Shown here in pieces: positions 9,212-18,488 of a DNA stretch of 23,876 nucleotides. Both the position numbers and the translations under genes were made by a program. Position 1 is the first letter of the stretch; the number at the start of each line of letters is the position of its first letter. The notes under the pieces were generated by a model. That model was not told the DNA's origin. It was given only the letters and a program-made list of their open reading frames with translations, and did no database searches. Source of the DNA: Trichosphaerium sp. ATCC 40318 (Eukaryota > Discosea > Flabellinia > Trichosidae); assembly GCA_038496445.1 (NCBI GenBank), contig JALMLS010000425.1:1-23876 (forward strand). Reading direction: 5' to 3'.

Positions 9212-11368
9212 ATGGACTTATCACGGACTCGGTCTAGAGTTAAAAAAAAAGTAAGTTCGGACAGGACCCTATTATTATTTGGCACCCTGACATTTTTTTT
9301 TTTTTTTGCAATAAAGGACTGCGCTGGTCCTAACTTTCTACCAGGTAAAAGAAACAAGTCAGCACCAACATCAACTTCCACCAAGAGACGCACAGTGACA
9401 CCCATCAACGAAAACTCTCCAAAGAGAAGGAAGATGGACCCTGAGTTAGATGGTAAGTGTAATCATATAATTTTCGTTTATCAGACTCGGACCCTACAGT
9501 AATCAATCTAATGTGGACACAGGGACCCCAAAACACCCCTGTCTAAAAGGATGTGGACACAACCATAAGGAACACACTCTCCAAAGCGAAATAAGTGGTA
9601 GTGATAGCACCAAGATGGAAGTGTCTTATTGTGATGATGAAGGTAGGCTTTTTAACTAAATAGATATCTGTAAAAAAAATCAATCTAACAACTAAAAATA
9701 GATGATTTTGAGCTTCTGTCCCCTTACCTCAAGCGGACTCAGGACCTATCAGAACCAGTAGGTATATATGACAGACACATATACAGGCGGACAGGGGCGC
9801 CTAAAAGTAGACCTGTCCTTCTGTTAACACACCTTACTTACTTTTTGTTTAAATAGTTGTTGATTTTGATGATGACAGAGATGAAGACTCTGCAAAGAAG
9901 CCCACCAATCTCTATGAGCGCAATAACTGTTACACCAAAGGAAAGGGAATCTATGAGTACGAATTGTTTAAGACAGGGGTGTTTTAGGTGTCCTTTGGTC
10001 CTTCAAAACCTCTTTGTGTGACACAATAATCTTAACATATGTCTTTAGGATTCCACTGTATTTATTGTATTTGTACAGTGTCCTTGCATTTCGAAATGTA
10101 GATATCAAGGAAGAGTTCTATAAAGAAGGTCCTTGCCTGCATGTTAATGCACCTCTCAAGTTTGGCAGATACTTTCAAATCAAGCAATCATCTAAAGGCT
10201 ACTACAGGTTCTTTATACAATCAAGAAGCGTTCCAATGCACACTCTTTTTACTTTTGGTAAACACTTGGTTTACCCGCCAGAGAAGACCCAGGCTGCCCA
10301 CATTTGTGGTAAATGCTGTATATGTCACTCTCCATATTTTGTGTCTGTGGAAGCCAACAACAATCAGAAATATTGCTCTGTTTCGCTTATAAAGGATGAT
10401 GAAGGTATGAAGGACCCACAATTTTTTAGTTAGGTCTACTTTTTGGGAAACAAGTCCATCTCCACAACTCAAGCGTACTATATTGACCCACACTGTAGGT
10501 GTGTTGAAGCTAAAGAACAATTGCCTTGGTAGCTGCGCCAATGTTGCCTGCACTTACATTAGCAACATCAAGGAGAATGATTCAGGTCTTGAGGGTGATG
10601 CGCTCTTGGCCAAGTTGGCTGAATTTCCTGAATTTTGCAAATCAGAATATGACCTTCCTCCTGCTCTCATATCTCTCTCTGATGTACCTGGATATACTAG
10701 ATTGTACCCATCATGCTTCATCTGCAATACAGGATTCTCTACATTCGGACAAATGGTTAGACATGTTTATGAAGAGCATGCAAATGAATCAGACAAGACC
10801 ATGTAAGTTATTTATTATTATTTTTTTTTTGGGACCAGTTTTGTTGAGACAAGGGTGTTTTTATGAGTCCCTGGTCCTTTTGTAGTGTTTTTGAGTCCCT
10901 GACCCTCATTGTAGGTATATTGCTATTCGAAGGCTCAAGAATGCTATTGAAAATGGAGACACTGAAATACACCAAGAGGTTTGTATGAGTGAATACAAGT
11001 CATTTAACTGTCTTTTTGTTGAAAAAAAGGGAATTCCATCAGTTACTCTTACATTTTTGAGAGGCCTTGCCCAAACCCGTAAAAAGACTGCAAGAAGGCG
11101 GTTGTCTAAATTGCTAACAGGGACACAGTGCAAACTCAAGTTTTGTAAGTTTTGTAGTGTACATTGCACTCACTATTACTTTGTTCACTGTGTGTTTGTT
11201 AAAGCATTTCCTGGATATGATATTATTGATGGAGTGGCAACAATGGCTGCAATGAAGACTATTTTAGAACAACCAATACCAACAGACACTGCGCTTTTCA
11301 TTAAGGAGTTTAAATGTAAATACTTTGAGATAACTGGTAAAAACCTTGAGGATGCAGACTTTGAGTAA
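9212..11368 (+). CDS. C2H2 zinc-finger nuclear protein, nine exons
   Basis: Exons 9212-9250, 9317-9452, 9523-9642, 9702-9761, 9857-9978, 10110-10404, 10499-10802, 10915-11144 and 11205-11368 join in phase to about 489 aa. The N-terminus is short and basic, with Lys/Arg clusters (TKRRTVTP, SPKRRKMDPELD) suggesting a nuclear signal. The middle has acidic runs (DFDDDRDED), a CxxCxxC knuckle (CGKCCICHSPYF) and, in exon 7, a canonical C-x2-C-x12-H-x4-H finger (CFICNTGF...VRHVYEEH). Exon 8 ends basic (TRKKTARRRLSKLL). The 9978/10110 junction uses a weak GTGTTT donor and is the least certain. I recognise no family beyond the finger; DNA or RNA binding is likely but inferred. Several introns contain GGACC/GGTCC-rich stem-loops. 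An alternative last exon may lie at 11753-11853. Confidence 0.75.
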
Positions 11369-11594
11369 AATACTGCTAAATAAATAAATTTTTTTTTTAT
11401 GAGTCCACAGTCTATGTAGGGTTAGGGTTTTAAGAGATGGACATTAGTACTTTGTTAGGTTAACTATTTGGCATTGAGTCCTTACAGACCGTACCAATGG
11501 ACCGTAACAGTGAAGGAGTGACCTTCCGCCCTGTGCTTTTTATAGTATTATTTGTATGTATTATTTTTTAGGAAGCTCAACTGAGTTCCAGGGT

Positions 11595-11729
11595 TTGTTG
11601 TAGGAGACGAACCAGGGTCCCAACCTGGTCCAGGCCGCAAAGTTTTACCGGAGACTTACAAGCATACAACCAGGATTGAACCCGCGACTGACTAACCAGT
11701 CGGACACTCAACCTTGGTCTCAACAACAT
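11595..11729 (-). repeat. Structured tRNA-like / foldback element
   Basis: About 135 bp flanked by imperfect inverted ends (GTTGTAGGAGAC at 11597-11608; GTCTCAACAAC at 11717-11727). Inside are an ACCAGG/CCTGGT hairpin (11611-11629) and, on the minus strand, GACTG-GTTAGT-CAGTC (11686-11701) followed by GGGTTCAATCC (11673-11683), close to a Pol III B box / T-loop. No complete tRNA cloverleaf can be drawn. It may be a tRNA-derived SINE head or a small foldback transposon in an intron or intergenic spacer. Confidence 0.4.
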
Positions 11730-11752
11730 ACTATGATGTGCGCAAATTATAG

Positions 11753-11853
11753 ATGAAGATGTGACATTTCAAGCAGTTTTTGAAGGACTAGACAAGGCTG
11801 ACAATACAAAATCAGACATGGCGAGTAGCAAACAATCAAAAGCTCCACCCTAA
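11753..11853 (+). CDS. Orphan terminal exon (possible alternative 3' exon)
   Basis: After an ATTATAG acceptor, a coding-like 33-residue segment (DEDVTFQAVFEGLDKADN..., then SSKQSKAPP) runs to TAA at 11851-11853. It enters in phase 1. A donor inside the last exon of the zinc-finger gene (GGTAAAAAC near 11338) is also phase 1, so the segment could be an alternative last exon of that gene, skipping the stop at 11368. It could also be the relic of another gene. The tRNA-like element lies in the would-be intron. Confidence 0.3.
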
Positions 11854-11928
11854 AATCCGTTTTTTGTTTCCAGCCTTTTTATTTCAAAAACATTGCAAAT
11901 CGCACCAGTTACCAATAAATCAACTCAT

Positions 11929-11947
11929 GTGGCTACACCAGAGCCAC
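11929..11947. other. Perfect hairpin with ACACCAG loop
   Basis: GTGGCT, a seven-base loop ACACCAG, then AGCCAC: a perfect 6-bp stem in noncoding DNA. Its loop resembles the loops of the stem-loops at 17682-17905. It sits ~400 nt upstream of the gene at 12353. Confidence 0.35.
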
Positions 11948-12296
11948 TAATACTGAGCGTCTTTCCTCCCTTCATTTGGGTTTTTGTTAAAGTGTTTGCA
12001 GGTCTCTACAACCTTTTCGACATGTGCCTAGACTCAACTCATAACTATAAAAGATTAGGGAAGTGAGAGTTGTTTATGGTACAACCAAATTTTAAGGCGG
12101 AAGCATGAAAGTGTTGTGAAGATGATGGGATAACTGTTTATATTTGTTGTGAAAGAAATACATCCTTGCAACTTCTCCGTCTAGACATTAGACCCTTGTG
12201 CACCCACGTTTACTTCAGTTGCGGTTATTCACTATATTTACTGTTCCTGGCAGAACACAAATTGTCTTTGTTAGAGTTTGCAGCGAAAAGTTGCTT

Positions 12297-12308
12297 GAAC
12301 ACGTGTTC
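12297..12308. promoter_or_regulatory. GAACACGTGTTC palindrome
   Basis: A perfect 12-bp palindrome with a CACGTG core, 44 nt upstream of the ATG at 12353. It is the longest of the CACGTG palindromes seen here and a candidate bHLH-type site. Confidence 0.5.
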
Positions 12309-12352
12309 ATTTTTTGTGAGTTTAAAGCACAAAATCTCCTCATAAACGCAAT

Positions 12353-13720
12353 ATGGGCGTCAACACCCTCCTCTTGTTAATCACTATTGTGTGCTCTTCT
12401 GAATGCGCAGTAAACGTATTATCAGGACCTAGCTTAGGAAGAAAAATACGTTCATCTCAATGGCAAAATAAGCAATCTTTTGTAAAACCAACAAATTACT
12501 CACTTGTCCGATATAAAAGTGGATTAAAAGGTACTATTTTGAAATTGTATAACACACCTTTTATCGCTCAAATTACCCAACACTAACTCAAAACATAACA
12601 GGTGACGCTGTGTTACTTTTACACTCGGAGTTAAGTAGCAGATCGATAATAGAGTCTAGTAAAGAGTACAAGGCATTAGTATTAGCGTGGTCCAATGATT
12701 ACATGAGTCCTGGGTGTTCCATGTATTTTTTTTACGGTAAATGACCTCACGTGCTTGTTCGAACAATTTTGAAGATGTTCTAATTTTGGTTTCTAGAACA
12801 ATCGTCACGTGATTTGACAGTACCAATAATAGAAATTAATCCAGATGAAGTTCCAGAGTTATTTTCGAATGATAGTGTTCTTATTACCATAACACCAGGT
12901 ACGTAGCAAGTATCATATCTAAAAATCAGCCGTAAAAAGCTAAAAAGATTGGTTTTTTTGAATAGGCGAAAACAAATGCTACGAGTACTTTACAAGTGGT
13001 TGGCATACATTTTTTCAAGTAACACTATCTATATTTTGCTTGAGTGTTGTGGGACTATGTTTGGTGAGGTATGTATTTCAGAAATAGTGTAACCTGATAA
13101 CACCACTTTACAACTTATCGTACATATAGATTGTACCAGCACTATGTTAATAGAGCTTGTGGAATATCTTTGGCTATTATTGCAATAAGCATAGAACTCT
13201 TTGCAAGTGCACGTGCGTATATTCTAGTTCTTTTTTGTATAAGTATTTACTAACAGAGCTCATTAGTGAAACTTATCAGTATTGTCAACTTTTTGGGATC
13301 TCGTCGTTTGTATCACTATCAAGCAGATACCTTTTTTCTTACACTAAGTACACCTTTTACTACAATCACAAATGTGATGATAACAATGTTTTGGTAAGGA
13401 AATACATAACCTCCGTTTTCAGGAAGTAACAGTTTGTAATTAGGCATGAAGCTCTTGTTTATAAAGGAGTAGTTGTACACAAGTTTTTGCACTCAAGGCT
13501 ATTCAGAGCACTCTTTATTGTATTATTCTCGCTGCTTGTTGTTATGGAACTCGTTGCATCTATTGCTCGTATAGCTACTAACCAGTCTCCTCGTGCTGTA
13601 ACGCTGTTACCTCATGTACTTAATTTTGCTACTAATTTCGCCACATTGATCTACAGCACTTTCATCCTCAAGCATGTGCGTGATTTCTTCAATAATCCAA
13701 AGCTATCTATGCTTAACTAG
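12353..13720 (+). CDS. Signal-peptide multi-helix membrane protein, seven exons
   Basis: Exons 12353-12530, 12602-12736, 12797-12898, 12966-13068, 13130-13212, 13267-13393 and 13444-13720 total 1005 nt (334 aa) with all phases consistent. Introns are 50-71 nt with GTAAAT, GTACGT, GTATGT, GTGCGT and GTAAGG donors. The protein starts with a clear signal peptide (NTLLLLITIVCSSECA), then about 120 residues of predicted ectodomain with an NYS sequon and few cysteines. About five helices follow (VTLSIFCLSVVGLCLV, GISLAIIAISIELFA, TFFLTLSTPFTTITNVMITMF, LFIVLFSLLVVMELVASIA, TLLPHVLNFATNFATLIYSTF) and a short basic tail. A neighbouring donor could trim two residues in exon 5. The layout matches the gene at 2834-4081 but I see no clear sequence identity. 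A receptor or sensor role is inference. Confidence 0.75.
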
Positions 13721-13854
13721 TGTATAGGTATATGATAAGGTTTCTGAAGGAACTAAAGACAAGCCGTCATCATCTGAGAAAATGATAAAAAAAGTACACT
13801 AGCAATGATCTAAAATTAGCAAAGCCACCTAATCTGTTTTAGATACGAACACGT

Positions 13855-14150
13855 ATGGTTGCCAACACAATACTACTGTCGTTACTTCTTATCGTTATTG
13901 TAATTTTAGCTATACCTCCACCAAAGAATACAGCTGTTATTGCAACAACGTTGAGTACAGGTACACTATATGCTCTTCAAATGGGATTGTCTTTCTTACA
14001 GGTAAGAATGTACATTGAGTATGTGTTCTAACTTGTTGTGAAAAGGTGTACTCATTCCAAGCCCCTATAAAACCTAAGAAGGCAACTGAACAGTATGTGG
14101 CGACAACTAAGAAACAAATGAAAGAATCTATTGACAATACAGATGATTGA
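13855..14150 (+). CDS. 83-aa two-helix membrane protein
   Basis: Exons 13855-14001 and 14046-14150 are joined across a 44-nt intron (GTAAGA donor, TTCTAAC branch point, AAAAG acceptor) in phase 0. Residues ~5-20 form one helix (ILLSLLLIVIVILAI) and ~31-48 a second, weaker one. The C-terminal third is hydrophilic and Lys-rich (KPKKATEQ, TTKKQMKES). The ATG at 13855 is the first in frame. It lies 134 nt after the stop of the larger membrane-protein gene on the same strand and might be functionally linked. No family is recognised. Confidence 0.6.
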
Positions 14151-14390
14151 ATGTTACTACACTGTAAAATCTGATTTGGTTTTATATCGGAATAGTTTCT
14201 GTACCTACAAGATTATTAAAGCTTGAACTGTAAACCCCACAGAATATGTTGAGCGCAACGTGTCAAAGCCCCGCAGCGTATTTGCACGGTGATAGTTTTG
14301 GTCTTGTTGAAGCACCCCACACCCAACAAGACTAGTTAATGTTCACTGAACGCCTGACTTGAAGTAAGTAATTGTTAACTGCAAACGCAC

Positions 14391-15029
14391 ATGGAGGTTC
14401 CTGTAGAAATTTGGCATTTTATTTTTGCGCTATTGAAGCAATCTGTTGTGGATCAACGTAATTTGGTAAATACATGCAAGTTTATAGCTCAAGCGATGCC
14501 ATCTTTACAACCACGTACAGAAATACACGTAATAAAACGAGAGGTACCGTAATCATGTTTTCAGCCTCCGTACGTCTGTCAATAAACAAAACGCACCTAG
14601 ATGACATATTTGCGCCCTGACGACCGCGAAAAGATGCTGAATGGCCTAAAAACAAGCCATAGGTTTGGTTTATATACTCTACCTTCCGTTTCAAGGTTTT
14701 TAAAGCGATTACTTGTAGTACGGCATTCCTCGTTCCTAAACTGATCTAATACTTATCTTAAGAGTACCAATGATGAACGTACTCTTGTATCAATGCTAAT
14801 TAAGCATCATTACGACACTTGGGACTCAACAAAATTCAGCGCAAAGGAAATTTTTGGAGAAAAAACAATAAGAGTTTTAAAGGACTGGGTTGCTGTTGGT
14901 ACTGTGTCTATTGATAGTATTGAATCTTTTATTGATTTAGCCAATACTGATAATATATCTTGGAATGCTAGATTGTATATATTGGAATGGATTAAGAAAG
15001 AACGCAGGCAAAAATTGCTTGATGAATAA
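14391..15029 (+). CDS. Small spliced F-box protein (139 aa)
   Basis: Exon 14391-14543 (51 codons) joins 14763-15029 across a 219-nt phase-0 intron (GTACCG donor, TTAAG acceptor). Residues 2-35 are an F-box (EVPVEIWHFIFALLKQSVVD...LVNTCKFIA), with the conserved Pro-Val-Glu-Ile start and the LVNTCK end. The C-terminal half is helical and contains no LRR or MORN repeats (IFGEKTIRVLKDWVAVG, SWNARLYILEWIKKE). F-box proteins bind Skp1 and present substrates to cullin ligases. The intron marks this as an ordinary gene, unlike the intronless F-box genes nearby. The stop overlaps an AATAAA sequence. Confidence 0.7.
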
Positions 15030-15068
15030 ACTTTTTTTCCTTTTTATTTCTTACTATTTTTGATTGCT

Positions 15069-15197
15069 ATGTCCGATGCCTCTAGTTTCTTAATTGGTAC
15101 GAGAACAGTTCCTGCAATCCCGTTTGATTTTAATTTGTTTGTTTGGTTTTTTTCTGTTATTGTATGTTGTAATTTAGTAGGGATGGTGGGTGGGTGA
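15069..15197 (+). CDS. Possible 42-aa single-helix micro-ORF
   Basis: ATG to TGA, 42 codons, beginning 40 nt after the stop of the F-box gene. A polar start (MSDASSFLIGTRTVPAIP) leads into one hydrophobic helix (LFVWFFSVIVCCNLVGMV) and a glycine end. Single-pass micropeptides have this form, but a short hydrophobic ORF in T-rich 3' flank can arise by chance. Confidence 0.22.
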   Translation: MSDASSFLIGTRTVPAIPFDFNLFVWFFSVIVCCNLVGMVGG

Positions 15198-15497
15198 TAA
15201 TCCGAAGAGACGATGCAATCAAAGAATAAAAAGGGCTAAAAAGAGAAATACAATTTCGTATTTTAAGTCTTGTAACAATAACTTCAATAGTCACTGCTAC
15301 ACAGGACAATGAATCATAACTGACGAGATAACAAGTGTTATATAGGTATTAATAAGTAAGGTTTGTATGTATACATAAGTTATGGGTAGCTATAGCGTTA
15401 TATCCGGAGTAGTACTAAACAACACTTAAATTATTGGAATTTTCTCTTGCACGACATGTGCGAGGTTCAGGTTTTATTTGTAAGTCAACATAAACTG
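15198..15497. other. Convergent intergenic region
   Basis: AT-rich 3' flanks of the plus-strand F-box gene and the minus-strand F-box/LRR gene. No coding segment, palindrome or repeat stands out. Confidence 0.4.
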
Positions 15498-16559
15498 TTA
15501 CTTTTTACGAAGTAAACGGTCAATAAAATCACCTGAAGTTTCGTCAAAAAACGTTACAGAAGGAACACCCTTCAATGCTTTTATGCCAGCTTCTGTAACT
15601 TGTTTACAATTATCCACAACAATAGTATTAACTCCAGTTAATGCTTTGATACCATCATTTGTAACACTCTCACAATGCCATAGTTTAATTGTATGAACAC
15701 CAGACAATGCTCTGATGCCATCGTCTGTAATATGTGCCATGCTTAAGTCAATTGTATGAACACCTGCTAGTGCCTTGATTCCATCATCTGTAACAGAGTC
15801 ACAATAAAATAGTCTGATTGTATGAACACCAGACAACGCTTTAATACCATCATCTGTAATATGGTTGAAGCTTAAAGAAATTGTATGAACACCCAATAAT
15901 GCTTTGATGCCAACATCAGTAACATATTTACAACTGCACAAAGAAATTGTATGAACACCAGCCAATGCCTTAACACCATTGTCTGTAACACTACAGCCAT
16001 AAAGTTTAATAGAATGAACACCAGCTAATGCTTTAATACCATCGTCTGTAACATTTGTACATTTGCTTAAGTCAATCGTGTGAACACCAGACAACGCTCT
16101 AACGCCCTTATCTGTCACATTTGCGTTCCATAATAAAATCTTGTGTACTCCAGCAAGTTGTACAAGGTGATCATCAGTAACATACTTACAATTAAAGAGG
16201 TCAATACAGTTAACAATGTTGAGGTTTGTAAAATCAACCTTAAGCAAGTCCTTTCTCTTTAAACTTAGATCGTATACTCCTTGTAGATACTTTAGATGCT
16301 TTTGCTTGATGGAGAATCGAAGAGTAATACTATTGGTGTGTATGAGGTGTGGTAGTTTTTTGAAGAGCTCTTTCAGCTTTTTTGGTGTTTTAAGGACGAT
16401 TTCTCTTGTGTTTACGTATCCCACGTGATTTATTGCGATATTTGATAAATGTTTGGATGTACGAACAACTGAGTGCATAGTTAAGAGCGAGACATATTGT
16501 AGAATATGAACAATGACTTCAACAGGTATCTCATCAAAGAATGCGCTGTTTTGGTTCAT
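15498..16559 (-). CDS. F-box/LRR protein with ten near-identical repeats
   Basis: A 353-aa intronless ORF. Residues 7-50 are an F-box (FFDEIPVEVIVHILQYVSLL), ending in a VRTSKHLSNIA segment. After a basic linker come ten repeats of 21-22 residues on the pattern VTDDGIKALxGVHTIxLxxCxx, the Cys-containing LRR type of FBXL/AMN1 proteins. These form a solenoid that recognises SCF substrates. Repeats alternate between ending with and without Cys. The C-terminus is short and basic (RLLRKK). It is a close paralogue of the plus-strand gene at 18489 and together they bracket the MORN_2 pseudogene. The near identity of repeats at DNA level suggests recent unequal exchange. The intronless state contrasts with the neighbours. 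Confidence 0.85.
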   Translation of the reverse strand: MNQNSAFFDEIPVEVIVHILQYVSLLTMHSVVRTSKHLSNIAINHVGYVNTREIVLKTPKKLKELFKKLPHLIHTNSITLRFSIKQKHLKYLQGVYDLSLKRKDLLKVDFTNLNIVNCIDLFNCKYVTDDHLVQLAGVHKILLWNANVTDKGVRALSGVHTIDLSKCTNVTDDGIKALAGVHSIKLYGCSVTDNGVKALAGVHTISLCSCKYVTDVGIKALLGVHTISLSFNHITDDGIKALSGVHTIRLFYCDSVTDDGIKALAGVHTIDLSMAHITDDGIRALSGVHTIKLWHCESVTNDGIKALTGVNTIVVDNCKQVTEAGIKALKGVPSVTFFDETSGDFIDRLLRKK

Positions 16560-17148
16560 TTTTCTGTATACTAGTGAGAAGTAGTTTCTAAGCTAAAGCT
16601 GAACGGTTTTAGGTAAACTTAAGCTTGCGATTGTATTTTTGTGTTAAGTCAAACCGCTGTACTTGATTTACAACACAACTATTGTCTGTCGCAGGCAAGT
16701 TTGCGGAGAAAACCAAGCCTGCTACCTAGCTTGTGCCTTAATATCACTGTCGCCTTGTTACAATTTGACACTTCTGTCAAATGGTGTAGAACTATCGCAA
16801 TGTGCACTATTTGCCTGCCATTAATCACAATGCTGGCATCATAGTACGACGTACGTCCCTTAAGTGATAAACACATTTTTGATGTCAGCTTGAGCATTCC
16901 GCCAAACGCAGACGATGCCTCAAACACTATTTGCCGTTTATGTTTGCTTTAAAAATCAACGTACGCGTATATAACTTACAAGCTATACCTTTACCTACTC
17001 CACACTAACAGAAGCGCTGTCGCAGCATTCAATAACAAAGCAGTTATATTGACATAAAAACCTCTCACAACAGTACCAACGTTGCTGTGGGCGCTGCTAG
17101 GGTCAATATGTTCGTAAAACTTTTCGGTAGATTTGTTAAATCATGTGA
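16560..17148. other. Intergenic, no gene supported
   Basis: Upstream flank of the minus-strand F-box/LRR gene. Open frames on both strands lack coding character and splice partners. A motif like GGCAAATAGT recurs (reverse strand ~16807 and ~16928; plus strand ~20410), hinting at scattered repeat debris shared with the 20.1-20.5 kb region. Confidence 0.3.
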
Positions 17149-17421
17149 CCACATGCAAAAAATCATCGTAAACCATACTATAATAAGACTACTAGTGTTA
17201 TTCATGGTGAGTATAAGCGTTGGTTTGAAACTGGTCAACTTGAAGAACACTGCTATTTTAAAGACAGATTAAAGCATGGAGAGTATAAAGTTTGGTATCG
17301 TAATGGGCAGTTAAGAATCCATTGTTTCTATGTTAAAGGTATAGCAAAAGGCGAATATAAAAGTTGGAACCTAGATGGTGTAGCTCAACATAGCTTTCGT
17401 TTAGAATGTGTAGAGCTATAA
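17149..17421 (+). pseudogene. 5'-truncated MORN_2 repeat gene copy
   Basis: The open frame matches the C-terminal ~90 residues of the ORF at 21450-21989 (HGEYKVWYRNGQLRIHCFYV), but has no ATG and is preceded by an in-frame TGA at 17146-17148, exactly where homology begins. A 3-bp deletion removes one Leu near the end, and loss of the original stop adds a short tail (RLECVEL). It lacks the F-box and the N-terminal repeats, so it is a truncated duplicate, though its reading frame is still intact. Confidence 0.8.
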
Positions 17422-17657
17422 AGGAAATTTGGCAAATGTCAACAAAAAGGGTAGCCTTGGAAACATCATTTTGTTTAAAATCTTATGGAAAGCAAGACCT
17501 GACGTTTTATCCCACGTGCAGAGCCACAATAGAATCTTGTATCAAATAGTACATCACCTTGTGTTTTTTGTTGTACATGTTGTGCTTAGTTTTCGTCAAT
17601 GGTAAAAAGTAAGGAGTACCTTAAATCAACACGTGAAGGAGATAAAAGAAAAATATG
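17149..17657 (+). repeat. Segmental duplication, copy 1
   Basis: About 500 bp nearly identical to 21732-22224, covering MORN_2 coding sequence and ~230 bp of 3' flank, with scattered substitutions and small indels. Both copies keep the flank motif CCCACGTGCAGAGCC. High identity in noncoding DNA means the copying is recent. Confidence 0.85.
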
Positions 17658-17681
17658 TATGTGAAAAACATAGTAAAGAGC

Positions 17682-17905
17682 ATAATGGTATGCACCAGAA
17701 TACCGGTTATAAGTCCTCGACTATTTTAGGAGCTGCACCAGCGCTTTCCAGCTCCAGGGTTGTCGACATGTCAGGAAATTGTATTTGTAAATGAGAGAAA
17801 ATTCTGAAGGATCTCTGTGGTGACTAACGGTGAGCACTAGAACACCGTGGTTTATTAGTCTTTCATTACTTAGAAACTGCACCAGCGTTTTCCAGTTTCG
17901 TAAGT
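17682..17905 (+). ncRNA. Cluster of stem-loops with GCACCAG loops (candidate structured RNA)
   Basis: Four hairpins occur in 224 bp. H1 17687-17704: GGTAT, loop GCACCAGA, ATACC, with outer ATAA/TTAT. H2 17729-17755: GGAGCTG, loop CACCAGCGCTTTC, CAGCTCC. H3 17822-17860: GACTAA/TTAGTC enclosing CGGTG/CACCG. H4 17868-17905: ACTTA plus GAAACTG, loop CACCAGCGTTTTC, CAGTTTC, one bulged G, then TAAGT. H2 and H4 keep the same 13-nt loop while two stem pairs change together (G-C to A-T), the signature of selected RNA structure. Strand cannot be decided from the stems; the plus strand is given for the loop as written. Function unknown. Confidence 0.45.
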
Positions 17906-18377
17906 CTTAACATGAGTATGTATGTGTACTGAGAGATTATCAAATCGCTACATTGGAAGTAGAACCAAGGGTTTTAAGTTGTGTTTGCCCCTAGCTGGCT
18001 TGCCAGTTCGAGACATTAATCATCACGTGTATTTCCAAAAAAAAAACTCAACACGTGATAACAAGCAAACAAACAAAAAAAAAACCCTTCATCTGTAACG
18101 TGCAGCGTCACCATGTTCAGTATGCATTCTTTCCAAGTATTTCCACGAAGATATTCATAGCGAACTTTGACGAAATACACAATTGTATTCTCTGAATGTA
18201 TTACGTAATTCACTAATAAATAACGCTACTATCCTACAACTAAGGCCACGTCTCTCTTACACGTATTCTCATATTTCGTGTGCCCTTTAACGTTCAACAT
18301 CACTTGTGGGACTGTAAAAAAAACCTAAAATCCAAAAATCATTCCCAAAATATTCGTTTTTTCTTCTTGTAGAAAAA

Positions 18378-18385
18378 CCACGTGG
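18378..18385. promoter_or_regulatory. CCACGTGG palindrome upstream of F-box/LRR gene
   Basis: A CACGTG core 104 nt upstream of the ATG at 18489; two more copies occur at ~18024 and ~18050. Candidate bHLH-type site. Confidence 0.4.
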
Positions 18386-18488
18386 TTCCCTGGTCAATCG
18401 CAGTTTTGCCGGCTATAATTACGCTCCCACTTACTTGAAGTTGTTTCTAGGCATATCGCCTGCTACCTGTAGTACTAAGGTGCACAAA

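Noticed and set aside
9212-9502. Single-exon 96-aa protein starting at 9212
   Set aside because: A GTAAGT donor at 9251 and an acceptor before 9317 remove a poly-T stretch that would otherwise encode a run of Phe; the spliced reading joins the downstream exons in phase.
11417-11430. Telomere-like TAGGGTTAGGGTTT
   Set aside because: Only two units, single strand, no array; most likely chance or a trace of a repaired break.
11595-11729. Functional tRNA gene on the minus strand
   Set aside because: A B-box-like motif is present but acceptor, D and T stems do not pair into a cloverleaf.
14482-14694. 70-codon minus-strand open frame
   Set aside because: It lies across the intron of the F-box gene at 14391-15029, has no domain and no coding character.
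16679-16927. 82-codon minus-strand open frame
   Set aside because: No motif, no splice partner and no promoter palindrome; composition is compatible with chance.
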